A DNA stretch of 64,000 bases from Actinomycetota bacterium (GTDB lineage Bacteria; Actinomycetota; Acidimicrobiia; Acidimicrobiales; Ilumatobacteraceae): NCBI GenBank assembly GCA_026393575.1, contig JAPKZX010000023.1, forward strand, positions 13,661 through 77,660. Reading direction: 5' to 3'. Position numbers and translations under genes: made by a program. Below, in pieces: positions 33,953-42,808 of the stretch; the first letter of the stretch is position 1, and every line of letters starts with the position of its first letter. The notes under the pieces were generated by a model that was not told where the DNA came from, ran no database searches, and saw only the letters and a list, made by a program, of their open reading frames with translations.

Positions 33953-34711
33953 CTAACGGCGGTCTTGCAGAAACGGATACTTTGTCCGAACATCTGAGAC
34001 GAAAGCGGGTTCTATGTCTGCATAGAGAATGCATGCTTCAGACTGGCCCTGCGCAAGCACTGTCCCGAGTGGATCAATGACGAGACTGTCGCCTGAATAG
34101 TTGAGGCCGCCCCCGTCTCCCACGCGATTGCAGCCCACGACATATGCCTGGTTCTCGATCGCGCGAGCACGCAAGAGGGCCATCCAGTGTTCGCGACGAG
34201 CAGTTGGCCAGTTTGCAGGTACTAGGTAGATGTCTGTGTTGTGTGCGCACGCCCAGAATTCATCGGCGAATCGAAGGTCGTAACACACGAACAATGATGT
34301 GCGAAGTCCGTCGATATCGATAGTGACATGTTCTTGTCCGGCGCGAAAATGTTTGTCTTCGCCCCCATAGGTGAAGGGGTGGATTTTTGAATAACGATGC
34401 TCTGAGCCATCGGGCGAAGTAATGACGAAGGTGTTGAAGGGGCGAGGATCGTCCGGTGCAACCTCGGGACAACTGCCACCGATATACACGTTCAACTCTT
34501 GGGCCATCGTTGACAAAAATGCGCTACTTGGTCCACCGATGGGCTCTCCAGTGTCGTCACGGTCGACAACGAATCCGGTGGAGAACATTTCGGGGAGAAC
34601 AATCAGACGTGCTCCGTTGTGCGCCGCTTCATTGATGAGTGGTCGAAGGGCATTGAAGTTGGCTTGTCTGTCTACCCAGGCGATGTCGTACTGAATAACT
34701 GCGATTTTCAT
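33953..34711 (-). CDS. Carbon-nitrogen hydrolase, omega-amidase type
   Basis: A 252-residue nitrilase-superfamily enzyme with the Glu-Lys-Cys triad: Glu in LPEMFSTGF (about 43), Lys in RYSKIHPF, Cys in LFVCYDLRFADEFW. The PEMFSTGF motif is typical of omega-amidases (YafV/Nit2), which hydrolyse alpha-ketoglutaramate and alpha-ketosuccinamate. ATG 34711 overlaps the stop of a transaminase gene as ATGA. That pairing is the known glutamine transaminase-omega-amidase pathway used in methionine salvage and amino acid recycling. Confidence 0.87.
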   Translation of the reverse strand: MKIAVIQYDIAWVDRQANFNALRPLINEAAHNGARLIVLPEMFSTGFVVDRDDTGEPIGGPSSAFLSTMAQELNVYIGGSCPEVAPDDPRPFNTFVITSPDGSEHRYSKIHPFTYGGEDKHFRAGQEHVTIDIDGLRTSLFVCYDLRFADEFWACAHNTDIYLVPANWPTARREHWMALLRARAIENQAYVVGCNRVGDGGGLNYSGDSLVIDPLGTVLAQGQSEACILYADIEPAFVSDVRTKYPFLQDRR

Positions 34712-35886
34712 TTCCAATTCACCAGTCGTTCTGACGCTTCATGAATTGTGGACAGTTGTTTGCAAAACGCGAAGCGAACGAGATGTGTTCCTTCTGCAGC
34801 ATGTGTTGGATGGTAAAGCACTGAAGATGGAATAGCCACCACCCCACAAGCATGCGGTAGCTGTTGACAAAACTCGAGGCTATTCAAGTGTGACCACCTG
34901 CTGCTGATGTCTGCAGTGATGAAATATGTGCCCTCTGGCTTGATGGGCGCAAGGCCTGCAGCAGTCAAAGCGTTCGTGAGTATGTCCCGCTTCTCTTGTA
35001 GATCTGCAGCAAGTGTCGAGAAATACTCGTCAGGGAGGCGCAGTCCAGCGGCAATGGCAACTTGGAAAGGTGTTCCACCGGCAAATGTAAACAACTGCTT
35101 CGCCATTCGTACCGCGTTAACAAGGTGTGCTGGTGCACAGGCCCAACCAATTTTCCATCCCGTCACATTGAACGATTTGCCACCTGAAGAAATAGTGATG
35201 GTGCGTTCGTGCATGCCGGGAAGAGTTGCGATGGGGACATGAACTGCGTTGTCAAACACAAGATGTTCATACACTTCGTCCGAAATAACAATGAGGTCAC
35301 GTTCAATTGCGTGCCGAGCAATGATTCTCAATTCTTCAGTGGTGAAGACTGTGCCCGTTGGGTTGTGCGGTGAGTTGAGAAGAATGACTCGCGTCTTGCC
35401 TGAAAATGCTCGTGCTAGTTCTGCTTCATCAAATGTGTATCGACCATCATGCTGCGGGCGAAGTGTGACGGGTCTAAGCACTGCGCCACCAAGTGATGTG
35501 AGTCCTGCATAGGTATCGAAGAGCGGTTCAAAGACCACGACTTCGTCTTCGTCATTGAGAAGCCCTAACAACGATGCGGCAATGGCCTCACTTGCGCCGA
35601 CTGTAATAAGAATTTCAGTGTTGGGGTCGTACTCAAGTTCCCAGAACCGTTTTTGGTGTTCACTCACTGCTTGTCGTAGGTCGGCGACGCCAATGCCAGG
35701 CGGATACTGATTGTTTCCCAGTGCTATTTGTTCTTGCGCAGTTAGCAGTACCTCGGGTGGACCGTCGTAGTCCGGGAATCCTTGCCCCAGGTTTATGGCG
35801 CCAGTCTGTAACGCGAGCGCAGTCATCTCAGCAAAGATGGAGGCTCCAAAGCCTTCCAATCGATGGGCGAGAGGCGAGTTGGTCAC
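34708..35886 (-). CDS. PLP-dependent aminotransferase (glutamine transaminase K/MtnE-like)
   Basis: A 392-residue fold-type I aminotransferase. INLGQGFPDYDGPPEVL near residue 32 is the signature of the kynurenine/methionine aminotransferase group; NSPHNPTGTVF binds PLP and the Schiff-base lysine is in SSGGKSFNVTGWKIGW. It is translationally coupled to the omega-amidase gene, which would pull glutamine-dependent transamination forward. Likely amino acceptors are 2-oxo acids such as ketomethiobutyrate. It follows the luciferase-like gene by 21 bases. Confidence 0.9.
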   Translation of the reverse strand: MTNSPLAHRLEGFGASIFAEMTALALQTGAINLGQGFPDYDGPPEVLLTAQEQIALGNNQYPPGIGVADLRQAVSEHQKRFWELEYDPNTEILITVGASEAIAASLLGLLNDEDEVVVFEPLFDTYAGLTSLGGAVLRPVTLRPQHDGRYTFDEAELARAFSGKTRVILLNSPHNPTGTVFTTEELRIIARHAIERDLIVISDEVYEHLVFDNAVHVPIATLPGMHERTITISSGGKSFNVTGWKIGWACAPAHLVNAVRMAKQLFTFAGGTPFQVAIAAGLRLPDEYFSTLAADLQEKRDILTNALTAAGLAPIKPEGTYFITADISSRWSHLNSLEFCQQLPHACGVVAIPSSVLYHPTHAAEGTHLVRFAFCKQLSTIHEASERLVNWK

Positions 35887-35907
35887 ATCTCTAGCGTATG
35901 CGTTGAG

Positions 35908-36909
35908 TTAAGCGGTCCATCCAGCGAACGCATCGATCATGGCGGTGACATCGCCCAGTGGGTACAAGATGGGGCAGGTTGCTCCGTCTTTCATGTATTC
36001 ACGCACTTTTGCGCGTGCATCATCTGGTGTTCCTGATGCGGTCAACATCTGAACAATCTCATCAGGTACCAATTTGGATGCAGCCACAACTTGTTCGTGA
36101 GTGGCTGGCCATGTGAGCACTTCGCCGACCTTGTCGAGCAAAGACTGCGGCACACCTGAGGCCTTCATGATGTGTGGCTGCTGGCCGAGATATTGGGTCA
36201 CCATCAGACGAGCCATGTCGAGTGCGGTCTTGCGATCTTCGTGAACACTGCATACAACAAGTTGTGGGCGGTCAATGTTTTCCCACTTACGACCTGCTTT
36301 GTCGGCGCCAATGGCAAGGTGTTCGAGAGCCTTCTTGTTGTAATCAGGTGAAACCAAATAGTTGAGTACTACGCCATCGCAAATCTCTCCGGCTAATTCC
36401 ATCATTTGCATGCCTGTGGCGCCGAGGTAAATAGGAACATCCTTCGGACGACGGTCTTGATATACGTAATCAAGTTCAACACCATCAAGTTGTACAAACT
36501 CGCCATTCATAGTGACTGTCTCGTTTGCTAACAATGCTCGAACAGCAGTCACAATCTCGCGCATGGCACGAAGTGGTTTGTTGCGAGTGATGCCAACTTT
36601 TGCAGCAAGCGGATCCCACCACGCGCCAATTCCAAGTATCACTCTGCCTGGAGCAAGATCGTCGAGTGTAGAAAACGTTGCAGCGAGGCGTGCTGGGTTA
36701 CGTGTCCAACAATCAACTACACCAGAACCAATCTTGATCTTGTCCGTGACTGCGGCAAAGGCAGACATAGGAACAATTGCATCACGTACGAGGCGGCTAT
36801 CGGCTTGCCATACGGCTTCGAAACCTTTTTCTTCTGCGTACTTGGCGTACTGCATGCCTTCAGAGATTGGGTGAGCGTCTTGAAGATAGAGAGCGGCTGG
36901 ACTTGTCAT
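35908..36909 (-). CDS. Luciferase-like F420-dependent oxidoreductase
   Basis: A 333-residue TIM-barrel enzyme similar in outline to methylenetetrahydromethanopterin-reductase-like members of the luciferase family: [54 protein letters not shown]420 is the likely cofactor in this lineage. It starts 18 bases after the end of the molybdopterin enzyme gene, behind TAGGAGAATCC, so the two are one transcript. The substrate is unknown. Confidence 0.87.
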   Translation of the reverse strand: MTSPAALYLQDAHPISEGMQYAKYAEEKGFEAVWQADSRLVRDAIVPMSAFAAVTDKIKIGSGVVDCWTRNPARLAATFSTLDDLAPGRVILGIGAWWDPLAAKVGITRNKPLRAMREIVTAVRALLANETVTMNGEFVQLDGVELDYVYQDRRPKDVPIYLGATGMQMMELAGEICDGVVLNYLVSPDYNKKALEHLAIGADKAGRKWENIDRPQLVVCSVHEDRKTALDMARLMVTQYLGQQPHIMKASGVPQSLLDKVGEVLTWPATHEQVVAASKLVPDEIVQMLTASGTPDDARAKVREYMKDGATCPILYPLGDVTAMIDAFAGWTA

Positions 36910-36927
36910 GGATTCTCCTAGGAAGTA

Positions 36928-39525
36928 TTAATCGGCAGTATCGGAAGTTTTAGGTTTCATCGGCAATCGTGTCCGCCATATTCCGTCTGCGGCGTGAAGA
37001 GCTGCAGCCACAGCTGGGGCAGTGGGAACAAGACCAATCTCGCCGACTCCCTTAATGCCGTACGGGCTTCGTGGCTGAGGACACTCAACCATGATCACGT
37101 CGATTGGTGGCATGTCTTTCGGGCGAATAATGCCGAGAGAACGCAATGTCATATTGGTGGGGAAGCCGTTTTCATCGCTAGGGAAGTCTTCAGTGAGTGC
37201 ATAGCCAAGACCCATGTGAACGGCGCCTTCAATCTGTCCTTCACACAGGGTGGGATTGACTGCTTTGCCCACATCGTGAACTGCAACAACTTTTTCGATT
37301 GCTTGAGTTTCTTTATCCATCACCACGAGCTGTGCTGCATAGCCAAACGCTGAGTGAATGGTGGGGTTCACAACACCTGGTTCACCAAGATGTTGCGTCC
37401 AATCCACTACATATTCGCCCATGTAATCCACCCCAACTTGCCGTCCGCCTTCGTCGGCCTTCAAACATGCTTCCCGCACGCTTGCTGCAGCCATGAGTGT
37501 TCCTCTGCTGCCAGTGGTCTGGCCAAAGCCGAGTTGTCGTGTGGTGTCAACGATGACGCGAATAGATGCTGGATCAATTCCGAGTTCTTCTACTGCAACC
37601 TGAAGCGCCACAGTGTGAACTCCTTGTCCCATTTCGGTCCAACCATGGCGCACTTCAACGAGTCCGTCGTTACGGAAGTGGATAACCGCTCGAGTGACTT
37701 CTCTAAATCCATTACCAAGGCCAGAGTTCTTTAGGCCAAGTCCAAGTCCGACTGCTTTGCCTTCGCTGATTGCTTTGTCGTAGGCAGGCTTGATCGTGTC
37801 GAGGCATTCTTCAGCGCCTAAGCAACCATCGTCCATGATTTGACCAGGACCCCATACTTCGCCGGGGTGAATAACGTTTTGTTTACGAATGTCCCAACCG
37901 GAAATTCCCGCCATCTCTGCGAGGCGGTCGAGGCAACCTTCCATAGCAAACTGTGCTTGGTTCGCACCGAATCCACGGAAAGCACCACAAACGGGGTTGT
38001 TAGTGCGCACTGCGACAGAGGAGACATCAACTGAAGGTGTGTGATACGGGCCAGTGGCATGGCCAGCTGCGCGTTCAAGAACTTTCATACCGACAGATGC
38101 GTATGCGCCAGAGTCACCAATCATGCGAGCGCGCACAGCAGTGAGTTTGCCATTTGCGTCGCAGCCAACTGTGTACTCCATGCGAATGGGGTGCCGTTTG
38201 GCGTGCATTAGCAAACTCTCTTCGCGAGACAGCGTGCACTTGACAGGCTTTTGCATCAGCCATGCGGCTAACGCTGTTTGTCCTTGGTTCGACATGTCTT
38301 CTTTGCCGCCGAATGCGCCACCATTGGAAACCAATTCAACTGTGACGGCTTCGGTTGGAACATTCAAGATGGCACAAATCTGATCGCGGTCGTCCCACAC
38401 ACCTTGACCACCGGAATACACGTGCATTGTGCCATCAGTTGCATTGGGTACTGCGAGTGTTGATTCGGGTTCAAGGAAAGCGTGTTCAATTCGCTGAGTA
38501 TGGAAAGTCTCTGTAACAACATGCGCGCTATTGGCTAATGCATGTGTGGCGTCGCCACGTTGGTACTCGCTACGCGAAAGGACATTTGAGTCTGTTCCCC
38601 ATACAGCGATCTCTGAACTCTCGACTGCTGCAACAGCGTCTACAACAGGTGTAAGCGGGGAGTAGGCAACATTGATTAGCTCTGCAGCAGCCCGTGCTTG
38701 TCGACGCGTATCGGCAACCACAATTGCCAGAACGTCTCCTGCGTAAGAAGTGCGCTCACCAACGCCAATGAAGACTGGCCAGTCCTTGTAGATGATTCCA
38801 ACTCTGATGTCACCGGGCACATCGTCGGCGGTAAAGACTGCGTGGACACCAAGTGCCGCTAGTGCTGCACTGGTGTCTATTGACAAAATATCTGCGCGGG
38901 TGTGTTGCGTGAGGTGAAGTGCGGCGTGCAACATGCCTGGCACACGAATGTCGTCCACATATCCGCGATCTCCAAGGGCGAGTTCAGCGGCCTCGTATTT
39001 GCTGCCGCGAGATCCAACACCTTGCGGCAGCGAGATATCGACTGGCGTACCTTTCGCAACAGACTCAATGGCGTCAAGAACTTTCACATAACCGGTGCAA
39101 CGACACAGATGTGCACCAAGGTGACGTGCCATGTCTTCACGCTTTAGGTCGGCGCCTTTTTTATCAATCTGAGATTTTGCACGCATGACAATGCCTGGAA
39201 TACAAAAACCGCACTGCAGACCGCCGCAAGACGCAAAGGCATCGGAGAACTTCTGACGTTCTTCATCAGGAATTCCTTCAAGGGTGACAATGTCTTTGCC
39301 TTGCGCCTTAGCAACGGAATACTGACACGAGACTTGTGCTTTGCCGTCGATCATGATGGTGCAGCAACCGCACTGACCCGTAGGGGAACAGCCATCCTTG
39401 GCGGAGGTGACATTGAGTTCGTCGCGTAGCGCGGCCAACAAGTGTGGGTGATCGCTGTCCACTGACACTTCTGCGCCGTTCACGCGAAACGAAATGCGGG
39501 TTGCAGGGGCGGCTAGGTCAGTCAT
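36928..39525 (-). CDS. Fused Fe-S/molybdopterin hydroxylase (xanthine/aldehyde oxidase family)
   Basis: An 865-residue enzyme combining a small and a large subunit. The N-terminal 165 residues hold two [2Fe-2S] clusters: plant-type cysteines in GCSPTGQCGCC and alpha-helical cysteines in CGGLQCGFC and HLCRCTGY. The rest is the molybdopterin part: VSNGGAFGGKEDMS, CGAFRGFGANQAQFAMEG, GQTTGSRGT and the catalytic glutamate in GVGEIGLVP near 829. No FAD subunit is fused or adjacent, as in Mop-type aldehyde oxidoreductases. It hydroxylates a purine, heterocycle or aldehyde; which is unknown. First gene of a four-gene unit. Confidence 0.9.
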   Translation of the reverse strand: MTDLAAPATRISFRVNGAEVSVDSDHPHLLAALRDELNVTSAKDGCSPTGQCGCCTIMIDGKAQVSCQYSVAKAQGKDIVTLEGIPDEERQKFSDAFASCGGLQCGFCIPGIVMRAKSQIDKKGADLKREDMARHLGAHLCRCTGYVKVLDAIESVAKGTPVDISLPQGVGSRGSKYEAAELALGDRGYVDDIRVPGMLHAALHLTQHTRADILSIDTSAALAALGVHAVFTADDVPGDIRVGIIYKDWPVFIGVGERTSYAGDVLAIVVADTRRQARAAAELINVAYSPLTPVVDAVAAVESSEIAVWGTDSNVLSRSEYQRGDATHALANSAHVVTETFHTQRIEHAFLEPESTLAVPNATDGTMHVYSGGQGVWDDRDQICAILNVPTEAVTVELVSNGGAFGGKEDMSNQGQTALAAWLMQKPVKCTLSREESLLMHAKRHPIRMEYTVGCDANGKLTAVRARMIGDSGAYASVGMKVLERAAGHATGPYHTPSVDVSSVAVRTNNPVCGAFRGFGANQAQFAMEGCLDRLAEMAGISGWDIRKQNVIHPGEVWGPGQIMDDGCLGAEECLDTIKPAYDKAISEGKAVGLGLGLKNSGLGNGFREVTRAVIHFRNDGLVEVRHGWTEMGQGVHTVALQVAVEELGIDPASIRVIVDTTRQLGFGQTTGSRGTLMAAASVREACLKADEGGRQVGVDYMGEYVVDWTQHLGEPGVVNPTIHSAFGYAAQLVVMDKETQAIEKVVAVHDVGKAVNPTLCEGQIEGAVHMGLGYALTEDFPSDENGFPTNMTLRSLGIIRPKDMPPIDVIMVECPQPRSPYGIKGVGEIGLVPTAPAVAAALHAADGIWRTRLPMKPKTSDTAD

Positions 39526-39614
39526 CAGGGTCTAACTTATACGATTTGTAAAACTAAAAGCCATAAAAATCAAGGGTTCACGCCTACTGGGGAGTAAGAG
39601 AATAGGGTTCAGCC

Positions 39615-40598
39615 ATGAAATCTGCTTGGATCCGTCGGCCTGTCATGGGCCTTGCCGTCCTGCTGATGGCAGTTGTTCTCACCGTTGTAAGCCCGCTGTG
39701 GCTGGTGGTGACCGTTCTGGTTGATGCTGTTCGTGGCCGTTGGAGACTCCCACTAGCGCGCTTCGTGGCATTCGGAACCTTCTGGGCATGGCTTGAAACT
39801 TCTGGAATTGCCATTGCACTGTTTTTCGTTATCACCGGCAGGGGCCACAGCGTGAAGGCCCACTACAAGCTTCAAAAGTGGTGGACGCGCAGTATGGTGC
39901 AGGCACTGGGGTTCACGGTGGGCTTAAAGATCACAGTGGAAGGTGCTGAAGAGATCGGGACCGGCCCAGTGATTGCCTTGTGTCGGCACGCAAGTTTGGC
40001 GGACTCCATCATGAGTGCATGGGTGGTTGCCACTCATTGCAAACTCAACCCACGCTACGTGTTGAAAAAAGAATTGAAGATGGATCCATGTCTCGACATT
40101 TTGGGTCACCGACTCCCGAACTACTTCGTTGACCGTGGGTCTTTGAACATCTCTGCAGAGTTGCAGGGTATTGAACAAATGGCTTCAGGACTAGGCGTTG
40201 GTGATGTTGCCGTCATATTCCCCGAAGGCAGTCGAGCAAGTGGCAAGAAACGCACGCGTGCAATCGAACGACTGCGTGAGCGTGCTCCAGAACGCGCAGC
40301 TCGACTCGAGGGTTTGCGCTACTTGATTGCGCCAAAACCTGCGGGCGCATCGGCTTTATTGAATGCGGTCCCGCACGCGAACATCGTGACGATGTGGCAC
40401 AGCGGATTTGATGGCCTCGACACTTTCTCTGGCATCGTGCGTCATCTTGGCAATTCCAAGGCGCGTGTCCATGTGCGAGTGCAGGAGTACGAGCGTTCTA
40501 CTATTCCTACAGGAGATGCGTTCACCGAATGGCTCGACAATCGTTGGGTTGAGATGGATGCAGCAGTAGCGAATCAGTTACAAATAGAAAAGAGTTAA
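39615..40598 (+). CDS. Lysophospholipid acyltransferase (PlsC-like)
   Basis: A 327-residue membrane-associated acyltransferase. The HX4D catalytic motif is HASLADS near residue 126 and the glycerol-phosphate-binding motif is IFPEGSRASG near 202. Hydrophobic helices at about 10-32 and 58-76 anchor it. It would acylate a lysophospholipid or similar acceptor. It is divergent from the molybdopterin gene with an 89-base AT-rich gap, and is followed after three bases by a DUF1295 gene. Confidence 0.87.
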   Translation: MKSAWIRRPVMGLAVLLMAVVLTVVSPLWLVVTVLVDAVRGRWRLPLARFVAFGTFWAWLETSGIAIALFFVITGRGHSVKAHYKLQKWWTRSMVQALGFTVGLKITVEGAEEIGTGPVIALCRHASLADSIMSAWVVATHCKLNPRYVLKKELKMDPCLDILGHRLPNYFVDRGSLNISAELQGIEQMASGLGVGDVAVIFPEGSRASGKKRTRAIERLRERAPERAARLEGLRYLIAPKPAGASALLNAVPHANIVTMWHSGFDGLDTFSGIVRHLGNSKARVHVRVQEYERSTIPTGDAFTEWLDNRWVEMDAAVANQLQIEKS

Positions 40599-40601
40599 GC
40601 C

Positions 40602-41378
40602 ATGGCAGATGCAATGTTGGTAGCGGCAATCACAATTCTGTGCATCATGGTTGCTACCTGGTTACTGAGTTTGGTTCTGAAGAATGCTTCAATCGTCGAC
40701 ATTGTGTGGGGTCTCGGTTTTGCAATTACGTCATGGGTTTTAGCCATCACAATTGACGGCGATAACACCCGACAGATTTTGCTTGCAGTCATGGTGGGGT
40801 CATGGGGGCTTCGACTAGGTGGTTACCTCGCCAAGCGCAATATTGGTCATGGGGAAGACTGGCGCTACAAAGCGATGCGCAAAAAGAAGGGTGCACGCTT
40901 TGGTTTGATCAGTTTGGTCACTGTGTTTGGTCTGCAGGGCGTTCTCATGTGGGTCGTCTCGCTTCCTGTCATGTTTGGAAATTCCGATGCAACACCAGGA
41001 GTTGGGCCACTTGCAGTCATCGGTGTCATGGTGTGGGCTGTTGGGCTTTCTTTCGAAGCTGTTGGTGATTGGCAACTGGTCCAGTTCAAGAAGGATCCGA
41101 ATAACGCTGGAAAGGTAATGCAAACCGGTTTGTGGAGCCTGACGCGTCACCCGAATTATTTTGGTGATGCATTGTTGTGGTGGGGCATTGGCATTGTGGG
41201 TGCCGAGACCGGCATCGGAGTCATCGGCTTCATCGGGCCAGTCGTAATGACTGTGTTCTTGTTGCGCGTATCAGGTGTTCCCATGTTGGAGCGTTCGCTG
41301 ATGAAGCGTCGTGAGGGATACGCAGAGTACGCCGCTCGTACAAGTGCATTTATTCCGCGGCCGCCGAAACGAATCTAA
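40602..41378 (+). CDS. DUF1295/steroid 5-alpha-reductase-like membrane protein
   Basis: A 258-residue polytopic protein with about six helices. The C-terminal LWSLTRHPNYFGDALLWWG is the conserved ICMT/5-alpha-reductase-type cofactor region. Relatives reduce steroid-like or enone double bonds with NADPH or methylate prenyl-cysteine; the DUF1295 branch has no settled role. It starts three bases after the acyltransferase gene, suggesting lipid modification. Confidence 0.87.
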   Translation: MADAMLVAAITILCIMVATWLLSLVLKNASIVDIVWGLGFAITSWVLAITIDGDNTRQILLAVMVGSWGLRLGGYLAKRNIGHGEDWRYKAMRKKKGARFGLISLVTVFGLQGVLMWVVSLPVMFGNSDATPGVGPLAVIGVMVWAVGLSFEAVGDWQLVQFKKDPNNAGKVMQTGLWSLTRHPNYFGDALLWWGIGIVGAETGIGVIGFIGPVVMTVFLLRVSGVPMLERSLMKRREGYAEYAARTSAFIPRPPKRI

Positions 41379-41387
41379 GGTTCGAAT

Positions 41388-42545
41388 TTAAAGAGCGGCA
41401 AGGGCCTGATGAATGTCGTCAACGAGATCGTCGGCGTCTTCAAGCCCAATGGAGAATCGCAATAGACCAGCGGTGACTCCGAGAGATTCAAGTTCACTTG
41501 GAGGAAGCCCTACGTGTGTACTTGTTGCTGGGTGGCACACCAAGGTCTCTGGACCACCGAACGATGTTGCAATGTGGGCAATACGAAGTTTCGATACAAA
41601 GGCTTCACAAGTTGCGAAGTCGCCATCTAGTTCTAAGGCGAACACTGTTCCGCCAAACCGCATTTGTCGCCGCGCAAGTTCATGTTGTGCGTGTGACTCA
41701 AGAAATGGGTGCTGCACTGAAACAACTTTGGAATGGCTCTCGAGAGACCGTGCAATGGTGAGAGCAGATGTGTTCTGGTGTTGCAGTCGAACGCCGAGCG
41801 TGCGTAACCCACGAAGAGCGTTCAGTGCGTCATGCGGTGATGGCGATGCGCCGTGCATGACTGAATAAGCCCACACCGCGTCAATGAGGTCTTTCTCTCC
41901 GGCAATGACGCCGAGCAACGCATCGTTGTGTCCGCCAATTCCTTTGGTCGCAGAATGCAAAACAATGTCTACGCCAAAGTCGAGTGGACGCTGACCAAGA
42001 GGTGTTGAAAGTGTGGAATCAACAATGGTGAATGGTCCGTTGATTGCGCCAAGCTCTTCAAGGTTGGTGACGGAGAGGCGGGGATTGGAGGGAGTTTCTG
42101 CAAGCACAAGCATGGTGCGTCCTGGTTGAACAGCTGCTGCAAATGAGCCCGGAACGGTTGGGTCCACAAAAGTTGTTTCAATTCCAAGGCGCTGACACGG
42201 GCCCTGCAGGAAAGAAAGCGTGGCGCCGTAAATGTTGTTCTGCGCAACGATGTGAGATCCCTGACTACAGAACGCCAAGATGACAGACGAGATGGCTCCC
42301 ATGCCAGAGCCGAACGCGAGTGCGCTTTCAGCACCCTCAAGAGTTGCGATGGCATCTTCAAATTGAGTCACGGTGGGGTTTGAGAATCGCGAGTAAAACG
42401 TCTCGGAGCGAAGCCCTGTGGCGCGACGAGTGGCGTCGAGAAGGCTCTCGGACTCCCACACGGTGTTTGGCCACAGCGCAGGCGCAAGTGACCGAGATGA
42501 GTCTCTTCCGGCAGTGATTGCTGTGGTTTCGGGCTTATTCGGCAC
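41388..42545 (-). CDS. Trans-sulfuration PLP enzyme (cystathionine gamma-synthase/lyase family)
   Basis: A 385-residue Cys/Met-metabolism PLP enzyme. The Schiff-base lysine is in LHSATKGIGGHNDALLG; YSRFSNPTVTQFEDAIATLEGA and ALAFGSGMGAISSVILAF are family segments, as is GETPSNPR-like LAETPSNPRLSV. It could be a cystathionine gamma-synthase, gamma-lyase or an O-acetylhomoserine sulfhydrylase-type enzyme; reading alone does not choose. It could use the product of metX at 14616. It is divergent from a micro-protein gene. Confidence 0.88.
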   Translation of the reverse strand: MPNKPETTAITAGRDSSRSLAPALWPNTVWESESLLDATRRATGLRSETFYSRFSNPTVTQFEDAIATLEGAESALAFGSGMGAISSVILAFCSQGSHIVAQNNIYGATLSFLQGPCQRLGIETTFVDPTVPGSFAAAVQPGRTMLVLAETPSNPRLSVTNLEELGAINGPFTIVDSTLSTPLGQRPLDFGVDIVLHSATKGIGGHNDALLGVIAGEKDLIDAVWAYSVMHGASPSPHDALNALRGLRTLGVRLQHQNTSALTIARSLESHSKVVSVQHPFLESHAQHELARRQMRFGGTVFALELDGDFATCEAFVSKLRIAHIATSFGGPETLVCHPATSTHVGLPPSELESLGVTAGLLRFSIGLEDADDLVDDIHQALAAL

Positions 42546-42634
42546 GATTTGATGCTAACCACGAAAACCCGACTCAAAAGGGGGTATTTAGAGGTTTCTG
42601 CCTTCAACTACTTCAGTGGGGTACCCTGATAAGC

Positions 42635-42805
42635 ATGTTCTCATACTTAGATGCCGGTACAGGCAGCATGTTGGTCTCAATTCTTGGCGGTGGCCTTGCC
42701 GGTATCGGAGTTTTCTGGAAGATGATGCGCGCGAAGATCACGGGCAAGCCAATGCCGATCAGCGACGTTGACGAAGACGACACTGACGACTCCTCTCATA
42801 ACTGA
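42635..42805 (+). CDS. Conserved membrane micro-protein with YLDAGTGS motif
   Basis: A 56-residue protein starting at ATG 42635. It opens with MFSYLDAGTGSMLVSILGGG, a motif seen in small proteins (YLDPGTGS type) that often stand beside methyltransferase and envelope genes, continues with one hydrophobic helix (about 9-28), a basic patch (KMMRAKITGK) and an acidic tail (DVDEDDTDD). The longer frame upstream is not protein-like. It precedes the methyltransferase gene by three bases, so they are co-expressed. The function is unknown. Confidence 0.75.
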   Translation: MFSYLDAGTGSMLVSILGGGLAGIGVFWKMMRAKITGKPMPISDVDEDDTDDSSHN

Positions 42806-42808
42806 CCC

